DNA of 64,000 nt. Origin: Streptomyces pinistramenti. Its GTDB lineage: Bacteria > Actinomycetota > Actinomycetes > Streptomycetales > Streptomycetaceae. Below are positions 16,979 to 26,090 of the stretch, in pieces (within the stretch, counting starts at the first letter, position 1; each line of letters opens with the position of its first letter). The stretch is taken from positions 124,001-188,000 of the forward strand of contig NZ_JAJCXB010000006.1 of the NCBI RefSeq assembly GCF_020564935.1. The letters run 5' to 3'. A program made the translations under genes and the position numbers. The notes beneath the pieces were generated by a model, which saw nothing but the letters and a program-made list of their open reading frames with translations, ran no database searches and had not been told where the DNA came from.

Positions 16979-18520
16979 TCAAATTCTAACGGGGCGGGTG
17001 ATCACGCTCCACCGGGCCTCCCCGGCCGCGAGCGGTGCCTGCTGCAACGGAACCGGCCTGCACGAAGGGGGATGCGCGGGCGCCGCGAACGGTTCCCATG
17101 GTGCGCTGTCCGGTTGTGAGGATGCTGTGCAGCCGTTGTCAGGATCCGGGGGAGTGGGGGCGATCTCCGTGGCGAACCGGGCGATCTTGCCGAAGTCCCG
17201 CAAGGGGCGCATGTCGTGTATGCCGGATGTGTCATCGGGATCGCGCAGGCTGCGCAGGCCCTGCATGTTCCGTACGTTCCGCAGGTGTTGGACGTGCTGC
17301 AGGTTCCGCAGCTTTCCGGTGTCCCGGGCGGCGGTGCGGGCCTCGGGCGGAACGTCGGGCGGCGGCGCGCCGGTCCGCAGGGGTGCGGTGGTGCCGGTCG
17401 TGCGCGCGGTGGGAGGGAGCGCGGGCCGGAGCGTGCCGGGCGGCGCGGGGTGCGGCCGGGCGGCCACCGGCAGCGGCGCGGAGCTGCGGACCCAGTGGCC
17501 GCGGGCCGGCTCCAGCGGCACGGCCATCCGGGCCACCCCGCAGGGCACCGCGTCCGTGACGTACGGCAGCAGCAGTTCGCCGCCTGCTGTCCAGCGGCCG
17601 GCGCCGGACAGCCACCCCTCGGGCGCGGGCAGCTGCCGCAGCCGCCTGCCCGCGGGCCGCCAGACGCCGAGCGTGCCGCCCTGCGCCGCGTCGAGCCGGA
17701 AGGCCACCGCGCAGTTCTCGGGCGTCAGCATCTGCCCCGGCTGCACGGCGAACGGCATCGGCGCGGGATCCGCGGTGTGCAGGGACTCCGGGAAGCGCAC
17801 CGGACGCGCGCTGCCCAGTACGCCCCAGCCCAGCCGGTCCTGGCCCGGTGCGTCGGACCGCACGATCAGCAGCCCGCTGTCCGGATCGGCAAGCAGCAGC
17901 CGGTCGTTGCTCTCCTCGGTGATCGCCAGCAGCAGAGTCGTTTCGCCACCGCGCTCCAGATTGATGGCGACCGTCTTCGTCCGGCCGTCCAACTCCTGGT
18001 CGACGGCGAGCAGTCGGCCGTAGTGGTCGAGCCAGACGCCGCCCGTGCAGCGCCCCGGCACCTCGGCCAGGTGCTCGGGGCCGCGGCGGCCGCCGTGCAC
18101 CAGCCACAGCGACGTCGAATCCTCGCCGGGTGTCAGCGCGTAGCCGTGCCGGCCGCCGGGCGCCGGCGGCAGCAGGGTCAGCTCGGGCGCTTCGATGGTG
18201 CCGAGCGGGAGTTCACCGGTCCCCGGTCCTGTCGGGTACAGCAGGGAGAGGGCGAACCGCTCGGCGATCCGCCGCCGGATCAGCACCCGGCCGTCGGCCA
18301 GCGGCAGCAGCTCGCTGTCCGGCTCCTCCGGCTGGTTGCCCGGCAGCGGCACGGCATAAGGCTCCGGGCCGTTCATCGTCCAGCGCTCCGGATACCAGCT
18401 GCCTGCGGCGTCGTTGTGACGTGCGAGCCGGGCGGCGTACGAGCCGTCGGCGGCGATCGTCAGCGCCGCGCGGTGCTGATGTCCGAGCGCCGTCACGTCC
18501 TCCATGACACAGACCGTCAT
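16979..18520 (-). CDS. hypothetical protein with beta-propeller-like repeats
   Basis: 513 residues from ATG 18520, chosen because GGAGG lies 10 bp upstream; the frame is open further but without another good start. Much of residues 1-330 alternates short strands with segments such as GGVWLDHYGRLLAVD and DRLLLADPDSGLLIVRSD, suggestive of a WD40/propeller-like fold. Residues 370-430 are Pro/Ala/Thr-rich, followed by a Leu/Arg/Asn-rich stretch (KLRNLQHVQHLRNVRNMQGL). No catalytic motif is recognised. It is transcribed away from the siderophore-binding gene. Confidence 0.6.
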   Translation of the reverse strand: MTVCVMEDVTALGHQHRAALTIAADGSYAARLARHNDAAGSWYPERWTMNGPEPYAVPLPGNQPEEPDSELLPLADGRVLIRRRIAERFALSLLYPTGPGTGELPLGTIEAPELTLLPPAPGGRHGYALTPGEDSTSLWLVHGGRRGPEHLAEVPGRCTGGVWLDHYGRLLAVDQELDGRTKTVAINLERGGETTLLLAITEESNDRLLLADPDSGLLIVRSDAPGQDRLGWGVLGSARPVRFPESLHTADPAPMPFAVQPGQMLTPENCAVAFRLDAAQGGTLGVWRPAGRRLRQLPAPEGWLSGAGRWTAGGELLLPYVTDAVPCGVARMAVPLEPARGHWVRSSAPLPVAARPHPAPPGTLRPALPPTARTTGTTAPLRTGAPPPDVPPEARTAARDTGKLRNLQHVQHLRNVRNMQGLRSLRDPDDTSGIHDMRPLRDFGKIARFATEIAPTPPDPDNGCTASSQPDSAPWEPFAAPAHPPSCRPVPLQQAPLAAGEARWSVITRPVRI

Positions 18521-18673
18521 CGGATGGTCACCTCCAGTCAGGAACCGAAGGTAGTTTTCGCACTTCCAGTCGATCAACGAGTGGTGCCGCACTTCACGCG
18601 TAAGGATGGCAAAGGTCCGATTCGCCGGTATCGGCAGGGGTGGCTGTGCTGGGTGTTTCACGTATGCGTAAAG

Positions 18674-18687
18674 TTAGGTCTGCCTAA
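18674..18687. promoter_or_regulatory. iron-box-like palindrome (DmdR/IdeR type)
   Basis: TTAGGTCTGCCTAA has perfect TTAGG/CCTAA arms with a 4-bp centre, as in the iron boxes recognised by DmdR/IdeR repressors of actinomycetes. It lies about 80 bp before the siderophore-binding lipoprotein gene, where it would shut off transcription when iron is sufficient. Confidence 0.65.
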
Positions 18688-18767
18688 GTTGTGCACACCG
18701 TGCGCTGCAGGTGCGGCTCCGCGCAGCGCGGCGCCGCCCGGCAGCCCGATCTCCCCTGGAGTACGCG

Positions 18768-19802
18768 ATGTCCCTTCGCCGCCGCGGCGCCGCCGCCACC
18801 GCACTCGCCGCCGCAGGCGCCCTCGCGCTCGCGGCCTGTGGCTCGTCCGGAGCGGACGAGGGCAAGAGCGGCAACGGCGCGGGCTCCAAGTCCGTTGCGC
18901 AGGGCGGCAAGGACTTCGCCAAGGCCGCCGAGGAAGCCGCGAAGATGGGCACCGACGCCAAGCCCGGCGAGTTCCCGCGCACCATCAAGCACGCGATGGG
19001 CAGCACCCCGATCGAGTCCGCGCCCAAGCGCGTGGTCGTCCTCGACGTCGGCGAACTCGACAACGTCGTCTCGCTCGGCATCAAGCCGGTCGGCTACGCC
19101 CCCACCGAGGGCGACGAGGCGATCCCGGACTATCTCAAGAAGGACGCGGGCCACCCCAAGAGCGTCGGCACCATCAACGGCCTCAACCTGGAGGCCATCA
19201 ACAAGCTCAAGCCCGACCTGATCCTCGGCAGCAAGCTCCGCGCGGAGAAGCAGTACCAGCAGCTCGCCAAGATCGCCCCGACCGTCTTCTCCATCCGCCC
19301 CGGCTTCACGTGGAAGGAGAACTACCTCCTCAACGCCGCGGCCCTGGACAAGACCGCCGAGGCCAAGAGCAAGCTCGCCGCGTACGACGCCAAGGCGAAG
19401 AAGCTCGGCGAGGACATCGGCCCGAAGAAGCCGACCGTCACGATGCTGCGCTACATGCCGCAGTTCACCCGCCTCTACGCCCAGCAGTCCTTCATCGGCA
19501 CCGTCCTCAAGGACGTCGGCCTGCCGCGGCCCGAGAACCAGCAGGTGCAGGACCTGGCCACCGAGGTCAGCCCGGAGAACATCAACCAGGCCGACGCGGA
19601 CTGGATCTTCACCGGCGTCTACGGCGACCCCAAGTCCACCAAGCGCGACACCGCCGAGAGCAACCCGCTGTGGAAGAAGCTCAAGGCGGTCAAGGACGGT
19701 CACGCCAAGAACGTCAAGGACGAGACCTGGTACCTCGGCCTCGGTGTCACCGCGGCCGACAGCGTCCTGGACGACCTGCGCGGCTTCCTCGTCACCAAGT
19801 AG
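18768..19802 (+). CDS. iron-siderophore ABC transporter substrate-binding lipoprotein
   Basis: 344 residues with a signal peptide and lipobox (LALAAC|GSS) placing it on the outer face of the membrane. The periplasmic-binding fold of FepB/FhuD type is visible in APKRVVVLDVGELDNVVSLG, INKLKPDLILGSKLR and the C-terminal half (QADADWIFTGVYGD). It should capture ferric siderophores for import. No permease or ATPase is adjacent. GGAG lies 6 bp before ATG 18768, and an iron box sits upstream. A strong hairpin follows the stop. Confidence 0.88.
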   Translation: MSLRRRGAAATALAAAGALALAACGSSGADEGKSGNGAGSKSVAQGGKDFAKAAEEAAKMGTDAKPGEFPRTIKHAMGSTPIESAPKRVVVLDVGELDNVVSLGIKPVGYAPTEGDEAIPDYLKKDAGHPKSVGTINGLNLEAINKLKPDLILGSKLRAEKQYQQLAKIAPTVFSIRPGFTWKENYLLNAAALDKTAEAKSKLAAYDAKAKKLGEDIGPKKPTVTMLRYMPQFTRLYAQQSFIGTVLKDVGLPRPENQQVQDLATEVSPENINQADADWIFTGVYGDPKSTKRDTAESNPLWKKLKAVKDGHAKNVKDETWYLGLGVTAADSVLDDLRGFLVTK

Positions 19803-19812
19803 CCGACCGGTT

Positions 19813-19844
19813 CCGGCGGCCCGGCGCACGGATCCGGCCGCCGG
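19813..19844 (+). terminator. terminator after the siderophore-binding gene
   Basis: CCGGCGGCC and GGCCGCCGG form a perfect 9-bp stem with a 14-nt loop, 11 bp past the stop codon. Confidence 0.6.
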
Positions 19845-19901
19845 TGCCACCGCCCGGGGACGACGGGGCGCAGGGGCACGGGCGGAGGGTAACCTTCCCC
19901 C

Positions 19902-20777
19902 GTGCCCGCACTGTCTGAAGTCCTCACCGCGCTCGACGCCCTCTGGCCCCCGGAGCGGGCCGAGCAGTGGGACGCCGTCGGCACGGTCTGCGGCGCCCCC
20001 GAAGCCGAGGTCGGACGCGTCCTGTTCGCCGTCGACCCGGTCCAGGAGATCGTCGACGAGGCCGTCACGCTCGGCGCCGACCTGCTCGTCACCCACCACC
20101 CGCTCTACCTGCGCGGGACGACGACGGTCGCCGCCTCGACCTTCAAGGGCAAGGTCGTGCACACGCTCATCAAGCACGACATCGCCCTGCACGTCGCGCA
20201 CACCAACGCCGACACCGCCGACCCCGGGGTGTCGGACGCCCTGGCCGGCGCCCTGGACCTGCGGATCACCGGCCCGCTGGTGCCGGACCCGACCGACCCG
20301 CACGGCCGCCGCGGCCTGGGCCGGATCTGCGAACTGGGCCACCCCATGACGCTCGCCGACCTCACCGCGTACGCCGCCGCGCACCTGCCGGCCACCGCGC
20401 AGGGCGTCCGCGCGGCCGGCGACCCGGACCGCATGATCCGCACCCTCGCGGTCTCCGGCGGCTCGGGCGACAGCCTCTTCGACGCGGTGAGGGCCGCCGG
20501 TGTGGACGCGTTCCTCACCGCCGACCTGCGCCACCACCCGGCATCCGAAGCCACCCAGAACAGCCCGCTGGCGCTGCTCGACGCCGCCCACTGGGCCACC
20601 GAATGGCCGTGGTGCGAGCAGGCCGCGGCCCAGCTCGACGCGGTCTCCGACCGGCACGGCTGGGGCCTGCGCACGCACGTCTCCCGCACGGTCACCGACC
20701 CCTGGACCGCCCACGCGGCGTCCGCCCAGCTCTCCAGCCACCCTGAAACAACGCACACCACAGGAGCCCCACGCTGA
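19902..20777 (+). CDS. Nif3-like dinuclear metal centre protein
   Basis: 291 residues of the Nif3/YbgI family. Metal-ligand segments are visible: LLVTHHPLYLRG, HTNADTADPGVSDALA and, near the C-terminus, DAFLTADLRHHPA. The family is often annotated as a GTP cyclohydrolase I type 2 homologue, though the biochemical role remains unsettled. The GTG start has no ribosome site, but TAACCT lies 6 bp upstream, so a leaderless message is likely. Its last four bases overlap the next gene's CTG start, giving a Nif3 - zinc ribbon - RNase H operon seen widely in actinobacteria. Confidence 0.87.
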   Translation: MPALSEVLTALDALWPPERAEQWDAVGTVCGAPEAEVGRVLFAVDPVQEIVDEAVTLGADLLVTHHPLYLRGTTTVAASTFKGKVVHTLIKHDIALHVAHTNADTADPGVSDALAGALDLRITGPLVPDPTDPHGRRGLGRICELGHPMTLADLTAYAAAHLPATAQGVRAAGDPDRMIRTLAVSGGSGDSLFDAVRAAGVDAFLTADLRHHPASEATQNSPLALLDAAHWATEWPWCEQAAAQLDAVSDRHGWGLRTHVSRTVTDPWTAHAASAQLSSHPETTHTTGAPR

Positions 20778-21517
20778 ACGCCGCGCCCGCCGACCAGATC
20801 CGCCTTCTCGACGTCCAAGCCCTGGATGTCCGGCTCACCCAGCTCGCGCACAAGCGCAAGAACCTCCCCGAGCTGGCCGAGCTCCAGGCACTGGAGGCCG
20901 ACCTCATCCAGCAGCGCGACCTGCTCGTCGCCGCCCAGACCGAGGAGAGCGACACCGCTCGCGAGCAGACCAAGGCGGAGCAGGACGTGGACCAGGTGCG
21001 CCGGCGCGCCGCCCGCGACCAGCAGCGCCTGGACTCCGGCGCCGTCACCTCCCCCAAGGACCTGGAGAACCTCCAGCGCGAACTGACCTCGCTCGCCAAG
21101 CGCCAGGCCGCCCTGGAAGACGTCGTCCTGGAGGTCATGGAGCGCCGTGAGGCCGCCCAGGAGCGGGTCGCCGAACTGACCGGCCGGGCCGACTCCGTCC
21201 AGGCCAAGGCCGACGACGCCACCGCCCGCCGGGACGCCGCCTGCGGCGAGATCGACGCCGAGGTCGAGACGGTCAACAAGGAGCGCGAGCTGACCGTCGC
21301 CGACATCCCGGCCGACCTCCTGGGGCTCTACGACCGGCTGCGCGCGAAGCAGGGCGGCGTCGGTGCCGCCCGGCTCTTCCAGCGGCGCTGCGAGGGCTGC
21401 CGCCTTGAGCTGGACATCACCGAGCTGAACGACGTACGGGCCGCGGCCGCCGACACGGTCGTGCGCTGCGAGAACTGCAGCCGCATCCTGGTGCGCACCC
21501 CCGACTCGGGTCTGTAG
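20774..21517 (+). CDS. C4-type zinc ribbon coiled-coil protein, CTG start
   Basis: 247 residues: a long coiled coil from about residue 20 to 180 (heptad-rich, Gln/Glu/Arg/Ala), then a zinc ribbon with C-x2-C pairs in RRCEGCRLELDI and VRCENCSRILVRTP. This is the CdsZ/DUF164 family found beside Nif3. The first ATG/GTG/TTG in frame is GTG 20987, deep in the coiled coil, while residues before it are clearly coding. AGGAG at 20762-20766 stands 7 bp before CTG 20774, which overlaps the Nif3 stop as CTGA. I therefore call CTG as the initiator. Confidence 0.85.
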   Translation: MNAAPADQIRLLDVQALDVRLTQLAHKRKNLPELAELQALEADLIQQRDLLVAAQTEESDTAREQTKAEQDVDQVRRRAARDQQRLDSGAVTSPKDLENLQRELTSLAKRQAALEDVVLEVMERREAAQERVAELTGRADSVQAKADDATARRDAACGEIDAEVETVNKERELTVADIPADLLGLYDRLRAKQGGVGAARLFQRRCEGCRLELDITELNDVRAAAADTVVRCENCSRILVRTPDSGL

Positions 21518-21520
21518 GCC

Positions 21521-22711
21521 GTGCCGCGCAGGTTCATCGTCGAGGCGGACGGCGGCTCCCGGGGCAACCCGGGCCCGGCCGGATACGGCGCCGTCGTCAT
21601 CGACCCGGCGACCGGCGAGACGCTGGCCGAGGCCGCCGAGTACATCGGCACCGCGACCAACAACGTCGCCGAATACAAGGGCCTGGTCGCCGGGTTGCGG
21701 GCGGCGCACGCGCTCGACCCGCAGGCGCTGATCCAGGTGCGGATGGACTCCAAGCTCGTCGTGGAGCAGATGTCGGGGCGCTGGAAGATCAAGCACCCGG
21801 ACATGCGGCCGCTCGCCGCCGAGGCTGCCGCGGTCCACCCGGCCGGCCAGGTCTCGTACGAGTGGATCCCGCGCGAGAAGAACAAGCACGCCGACCGGCT
21901 CGCCAACGAGGCGATGGACGCAGGGAAGATCGGCAAGCAGTGGCAGCCGGGCGACTCCCGCGCCGCCCTCGCCACCGCCCGCAGCGGCGCCGTCCGCGCC
22001 GCGGACGCGGCGGCCGAAGCGGCGGACAGCGCGACGGCCGCCGCTGCGCCGAGCACCCCGGCGGTCGGCTGGGGCACCGCCGATCTCGGCGCGCCCGCCA
22101 CGTTCGTGCTGCTGCGGCACGGCGAGACCGCGCTGACCCCGGAGAAGCGGTTCTCCGGCAGCGGCGGCACCGACCCGGAGCTGTCACCCGCAGGACTGCG
22201 GCAGGCCGAAGCGGCCGCGGCCGCCCTGGCCGCCCGCGGCACCGTCCAGGCCGTCGTCAGCTCCCCGCTGCGGCGCTGCCGGCAGACCGCAGGCACGGTC
22301 GCCGCCCGGCTCGGCCTGGACGTCCGCATCGAGGACGGGCTGCGCGAGACGGACTTCGGCGCCTGGGAGGGGCTGACCTTCGCCGAGGTGCGCGAGCGGC
22401 ACCCCGAGGACCTCACGGCCTGGCTGCACTCCGCCAAGGCGGCACCCACCGGCGGCGGCGAGTCGTTCGCGGCGGTCGCCCGCCGGGTGGCCGTGGCCCG
22501 CGACAAGCTGATCGCCCGGTACGCGGGCCGGACCGTGCTCGTGGTCACCCACGTCACGCCCATCAAGACCCTGGCCAGGCTGGCACTCGGCGCACCGCCG
22601 GAGTCGCTGTTCAAGATGGAGCTGTCCGCCGCCTCGCTGTCCGCCGTCGCCTACTACGCGGACGGCAACGCCTCGCTGCGGCTGCTGAACGACACCTCGC
22701 ACCTGCGCTGA
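21521..22711 (+). CDS. bifunctional RNase H / acid phosphatase
   Basis: 396 residues joining two enzymes. The N-terminal RNase HI domain has the DEDD set: Asp in VEADGGSRGNPG, Glu in NNVAEYKGLV, Asp in VRMDSKLVVEQ and Asp in NKHADRLAN. It cleaves RNA in RNA-DNA hybrids. After an Ala-rich linker the C-terminal histidine phosphatase domain begins LLRHGETALTPEKRFSG. This fusion matches mycobacterial Rv2228c, where the second domain has CobC-like phosphatase activity. GTG start 3 bp after the zinc-ribbon gene, hence translationally coupled. Confidence 0.9.
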   Translation: MPRRFIVEADGGSRGNPGPAGYGAVVIDPATGETLAEAAEYIGTATNNVAEYKGLVAGLRAAHALDPQALIQVRMDSKLVVEQMSGRWKIKHPDMRPLAAEAAAVHPAGQVSYEWIPREKNKHADRLANEAMDAGKIGKQWQPGDSRAALATARSGAVRAADAAAEAADSATAAAAPSTPAVGWGTADLGAPATFVLLRHGETALTPEKRFSGSGGTDPELSPAGLRQAEAAAAALAARGTVQAVVSSPLRRCRQTAGTVAARLGLDVRIEDGLRETDFGAWEGLTFAEVRERHPEDLTAWLHSAKAAPTGGGESFAAVARRVAVARDKLIARYAGRTVLVVTHVTPIKTLARLALGAPPESLFKMELSAASLSAVAYYADGNASLRLLNDTSHLR

Positions 22712-22741
22712 ACGACACCCTGCGCGGCCCCGTAAGGCAAC

Positions 22742-22782
22742 GGGCCCGGCGCTCCGCCTCGTACGGGCGGGGCGCCGGGCCC
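22742..22782. terminator. bidirectional terminator
   Basis: GGGCCCGGCGC and GCGCCGGGCCC form a perfect 11-bp stem between the convergent RNase H/phosphatase and KDPG aldolase genes. Confidence 0.7.
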
Positions 22783-22806
22783 TTCGGCATCCCTGCCGCG
22801 CCGCGG

Positions 22807-23469
22807 TCAGACCGCCAACGCCGCGGCTTCCCTGGCGAGTTCGGTGACCCGGCCCCAGTCCTTCGCGGCCAGTGCGTCGGCCGGGAGCATCCAGGTGCCG
22901 CCGACGCAGCCGACGTTCGGCAGTGCCAGGTACGAGGGCGCGCTCGCCAGGCCGATGCCGCCGGTCGGGCAGAACCGGGCCTGCGGCAGCGGCGCGGACA
23001 GCGACTTCAGGTAGGCCGTGCCGCCCGCTGCCTCGGCAGGGAAGAACTTCAGCTCGGTGACGCCCTCGTCCAGCAGCGTCACCACCTCCGACGCCGTCGA
23101 GACGCCGGGCAGGAACGGCACTCCTGAGTCCCGCATGGCGCCCAGCAGCCGGGGCGACCAGCCGGGGCTCACCAGGAACCGGGATCCGGCCGCGCGGGCC
23201 GCGGTCACGTGCTCGGGCGTCAGCAGGGTGCCGGCGCCGACCACGGCATCCGGGACCTCGTCGGCGATGGCCCGGATGGCGTCCAGCGCGGCGGGGGTCC
23301 GCAGGGTCACCTCGATCGCGGGCAGGCCGCCGGCGACGAGGGCGCGGGCGAGCGGAACGGCGTCGGCGGCGTCCTGCACGACGACGACCGGGATGACGGG
23401 GGCGAGCCCGAGGACCGAGGAGGTCTCGGCGGGCGCGGGGGAGGAGGCGGCGCTAGTCACGCCGCCCAT
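22807..23469 (-). CDS. eda: 2-keto-3-deoxy-6-phosphogluconate aldolase
   Basis: About 220 residues, the normal length for the KDPG/KHG aldolase family. Catalytic Glu is in AIEVTLRTPAAL and the Schiff-base Lys in ELKFFPAEAAGG. Phosphate-binding FCPTGGIG and GCVGGTWMLP are also present. It splits KDPG into pyruvate and glyceraldehyde-3-phosphate in the Entner-Doudoroff and sugar-acid pathways. No dehydratase or kinase partner is next to it. Start taken as ATG 23469; GTG 23460 is an alternative. Confidence 0.87.
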   Translation of the reverse strand: MGGVTSAASSPAPAETSSVLGLAPVIPVVVVQDAADAVPLARALVAGGLPAIEVTLRTPAALDAIRAIADEVPDAVVGAGTLLTPEHVTAARAAGSRFLVSPGWSPRLLGAMRDSGVPFLPGVSTASEVVTLLDEGVTELKFFPAEAAGGTAYLKSLSAPLPQARFCPTGGIGLASAPSYLALPNVGCVGGTWMLPADALAAKDWGRVTELAREAAALAV

Positions 23470-23547
23470 AGTGCGCCCTCGCCCCACTCTCCGCAACGGT
23501 CATTGCGCATGTTGCAATGACGAAATAATGGCCGCCCGCGGCACATC

Positions 23548-24345
23548 TCACAGCTCCGTGACGATCACATCCACCGCCCACGCCCTGCCGCCCTTCGCCG
23601 GAGCCTCGGCCTCCACCGCATACCCCAGCCCGCGCAGCGCCTCCACCAGCTCCGCCGGTCCGTCCGGCGCCGCCCCCGCCGTCAGCAGATCGCGCACCAG
23701 CCGACCCTTCGTCGCCTTGTTGAAGTGGCTGACCACCGACCGCTTCTCGACCCCGTCCACGATCTTCGACTGGAGCACCCGCACCGTCGCCGTACGCCCG
23801 GCGACCTCGCCCTTCGGCTTCCACGCCGTCGCGTACGCCGCCGACCGCAGATCGAGCACCAGATGGTCACCGGCCACCGCGGGCAGCACCTCGGCCATCG
23901 GCGCCCGCCAGTACGCACCCAGCGCGCCCAGCGCCGGCAGCTTCACCCCCATCGAGCAGCGGTACGACGGGATCCGGTCACCGATCCGCACCGCGCCCCA
24001 CAGCCCCGAGAACACCAGCAGCGACCGCTCGGCGCGCTCCCGCGCCGCCGCATCCAGGGTCGCCAGGCCCAGCGCGTCGTACAGCACCCCGGTGTAGATC
24101 TCCCCGGCCGGCCGCGCCCCGGCGGTGCGCAGCCCCGCGTTCTTCGCGATCTCGCCCCGCAGCCCGTCGCTGAGCCCCAGCACCTCCTGGGCCTTGGCCT
24201 CGTCCGCGGCACACAGCTCGACCAGCTCCGCCAGCACCGCCTCGCGCGGCGCGGCCAGGCCCGGCAGTGACAGCGACGCGAGATCCAGCGGCGCCCCGGC
24301 CTTCCCCGCGGCCTTCCCTTCGGACGGCGGCAACAGCACGAGCAC
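23548..24345 (-). CDS. yaaA: peroxide stress protein YaaA (DUF328/UPF0246)
   Basis: About 265 residues. Family signatures are LLPPSEGK at the N-terminus, GEIYTGVLYDALG, RIPSYRCSMGVKLP and VVSHFNKATKGRLVRDLL. E. coli YaaA limits free iron and DNA damage during peroxide stress, and the fold binds DNA. GTG 24345 is preferred because AAGGAG lies 6 bp upstream; GTG 24360 is the furthest alternative. It is divergent from the RNB nuclease gene. Confidence 0.87.
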   Translation of the reverse strand: MLVLLPPSEGKAAGKAGAPLDLASLSLPGLAAPREAVLAELVELCAADEAKAQEVLGLSDGLRGEIAKNAGLRTAGARPAGEIYTGVLYDALGLATLDAAARERAERSLLVFSGLWGAVRIGDRIPSYRCSMGVKLPALGALGAYWRAPMAEVLPAVAGDHLVLDLRSAAYATAWKPKGEVAGRTATVRVLQSKIVDGVEKRSVVSHFNKATKGRLVRDLLTAGAAPDGPAELVEALRGLGYAVEAEAPAKGGRAWAVDVIVTEL

Positions 24346-24520
24346 GGCGTTCTCCTTCACGGCGGTACGGCCGGGCCCGCCCGTTCGGCACGGCCCCGGA
24401 AAAGGGTAGGGCGGGGCGGCACCCGCCGGGAAACCGCCGCCGGCGCCCTTACCGGCCGGCGTTCGCCCGCCCCGCCGTCACGCCGCGCCGCGACGGCCCC
24501 GCCGCCATACGCTCGGTGCC

Positions 24521-26032
24521 ATGCCCCGTCGCCATATGCATGTGACCGACGCAGCGGAGGCACCGCTGCGTGCCGCGCTGCGTGAGCTGCGCTGGAAGCT
24601 GGAGATCCCGGAGCATTTCCCGCCCACCGCCCAGGCCGAGGCGGACAGCGCGGCCCTCGCCCCGCGCATCCCGACGGCCACCGGCGACGTGGTCACGGTC
24701 GACACCCTCACCGACGTCACGGACCTGCCGCTCTTCACCATCGACCCGCCCGGATCCCAGGACCTCGACCAGGCGATGTTCCTGAGCCGGCGGACCGCGG
24801 CCGGAGCCGCCCGCCCCACCGCCCGCAGCGGCTTCCGCATCCACTACGCCATCGCCGACGCCGCCGCCTTCGTCACCCCGGGCGGTGCCCTCGACGCCGA
24901 GGCACACCACCGCGTCACCACCCTCTACGTCCCCGACGAACGCGTCCCGCTGCACCCGTACGCGATCAGCGAGCGCGCCGCCAGCCTGCTGCCCGACCAG
25001 GACCGCCCGGCCGTCCTGTGGGAGCTGGACCTCGACGCCGACGGCACCCTCACCGCGGTATCCGTCCGCCGCGCCCTGGTCCGCTCCCGTGCCCGGCTCG
25101 ACTACGCCGGCGTCCAGCGGACCCTCGACGACGGCACCGCAGAGGAACCGCTCGCCCTGCTCCGCGACATCGGCCTCCTGCGGGAGGAGCGGGAGGCCGC
25201 ACGGGGCGCGATCTCGCTGCACGTCCCCGAGCAGGAGATCGTCGAGCGGGACGGCAGCTACACCCTCGCCTACCGCGCCCCGCTCCCCGCCGAAGCCTGG
25301 AACGCCCAGATCTCCCTGCTCACCGGCATGGCGGCGGCCGACCTGATGCTCGCGTCCGGCACCGGCATCCTGCGCACACTGCCCACTGCACCGGACGGCT
25401 CGGTCGCCCGGCTGCGGCTGACCGCCCGCGCCCTCGGCGTCGACTGGCCGCACCACACCTCCTACGCCGCCCTCATCCGCGCCCTCGACCCGCACCGCAC
25501 CACGCACGCCGCCTTCCTCCAGGAGTGCACCACCCTGCTCCGCGGCGCCGGATACACCGCCTTCGACGGCACCGCGCCGGACCCGGCCGACGCGGTGCAC
25601 TCCGCCGTCGCCGCGCCCTACGCGCACGTCACCGCCCCGCTGCGCAGGCTCGTCGACCGCTACGCGTCCGAACTGTGCCTGGCCGCGTCGGCCGGAACCG
25701 GCGCGCCCGACTGGGTCCGCGGCGCGCTGCCCGCCCTCCCGGCCACCATGGACACCGGCAACCGGCGCGCCAATCAGGTCGAGCGGGAGTGCGTCGACCT
25801 CGTCGAGGCCGCGCTGATGCGGGGGCGGCTCGGCGAGACCTTCGACGCCCTCGTCGTCGAGGTGCAGGAGAACGACCGCACCCAGGGCACCGTGCACCTC
25901 TACGACCCGGCCGTGATCGGACGGGTCGCCGCCCCGCCCGACGGCCCCGGCCTCCCGCTGGGCGACCGCATCCGGGTCCGCCTCGCGGACGCCGACCCGG
26001 GCCGCGACCCGGTCCGCTTCACCCCGGTGTGA
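24521..26032 (+). CDS. RNB-domain exoribonuclease (RNase II/R family)
   Basis: 503 residues, the short actinobacterial type without clear flanking cold-shock or S1 domains. The RNB active site is seen in LPLFTIDPPGSQDLDQAM (Mg-binding aspartates), DAVHSAVAAPYAHVTAPLRR and LVDRYASELC. It should degrade RNA 3' to 5'. The ATG at 24521 has no ribosome site, but TACGCT lies 7 bp upstream, fitting a leaderless message. It is followed by rnpB, so two RNA-processing genes are neighbours. Confidence 0.87.
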   Translation: MPRRHMHVTDAAEAPLRAALRELRWKLEIPEHFPPTAQAEADSAALAPRIPTATGDVVTVDTLTDVTDLPLFTIDPPGSQDLDQAMFLSRRTAAGAARPTARSGFRIHYAIADAAAFVTPGGALDAEAHHRVTTLYVPDERVPLHPYAISERAASLLPDQDRPAVLWELDLDADGTLTAVSVRRALVRSRARLDYAGVQRTLDDGTAEEPLALLRDIGLLREEREAARGAISLHVPEQEIVERDGSYTLAYRAPLPAEAWNAQISLLTGMAAADLMLASGTGILRTLPTAPDGSVARLRLTARALGVDWPHHTSYAALIRALDPHRTTHAAFLQECTTLLRGAGYTAFDGTAPDPADAVHSAVAAPYAHVTAPLRRLVDRYASELCLAASAGTGAPDWVRGALPALPATMDTGNRRANQVERECVDLVEAALMRGRLGETFDALVVEVQENDRTQGTVHLYDPAVIGRVAAPPDGPGLPLGDRIRVRLADADPGRDPVRFTPV

Positions 26033-26090
26033 CGGCTCACGGACCGGCCGTCCGGTACGTGCCGCCGGCCGGGTAGCATGGTCGGCACGG

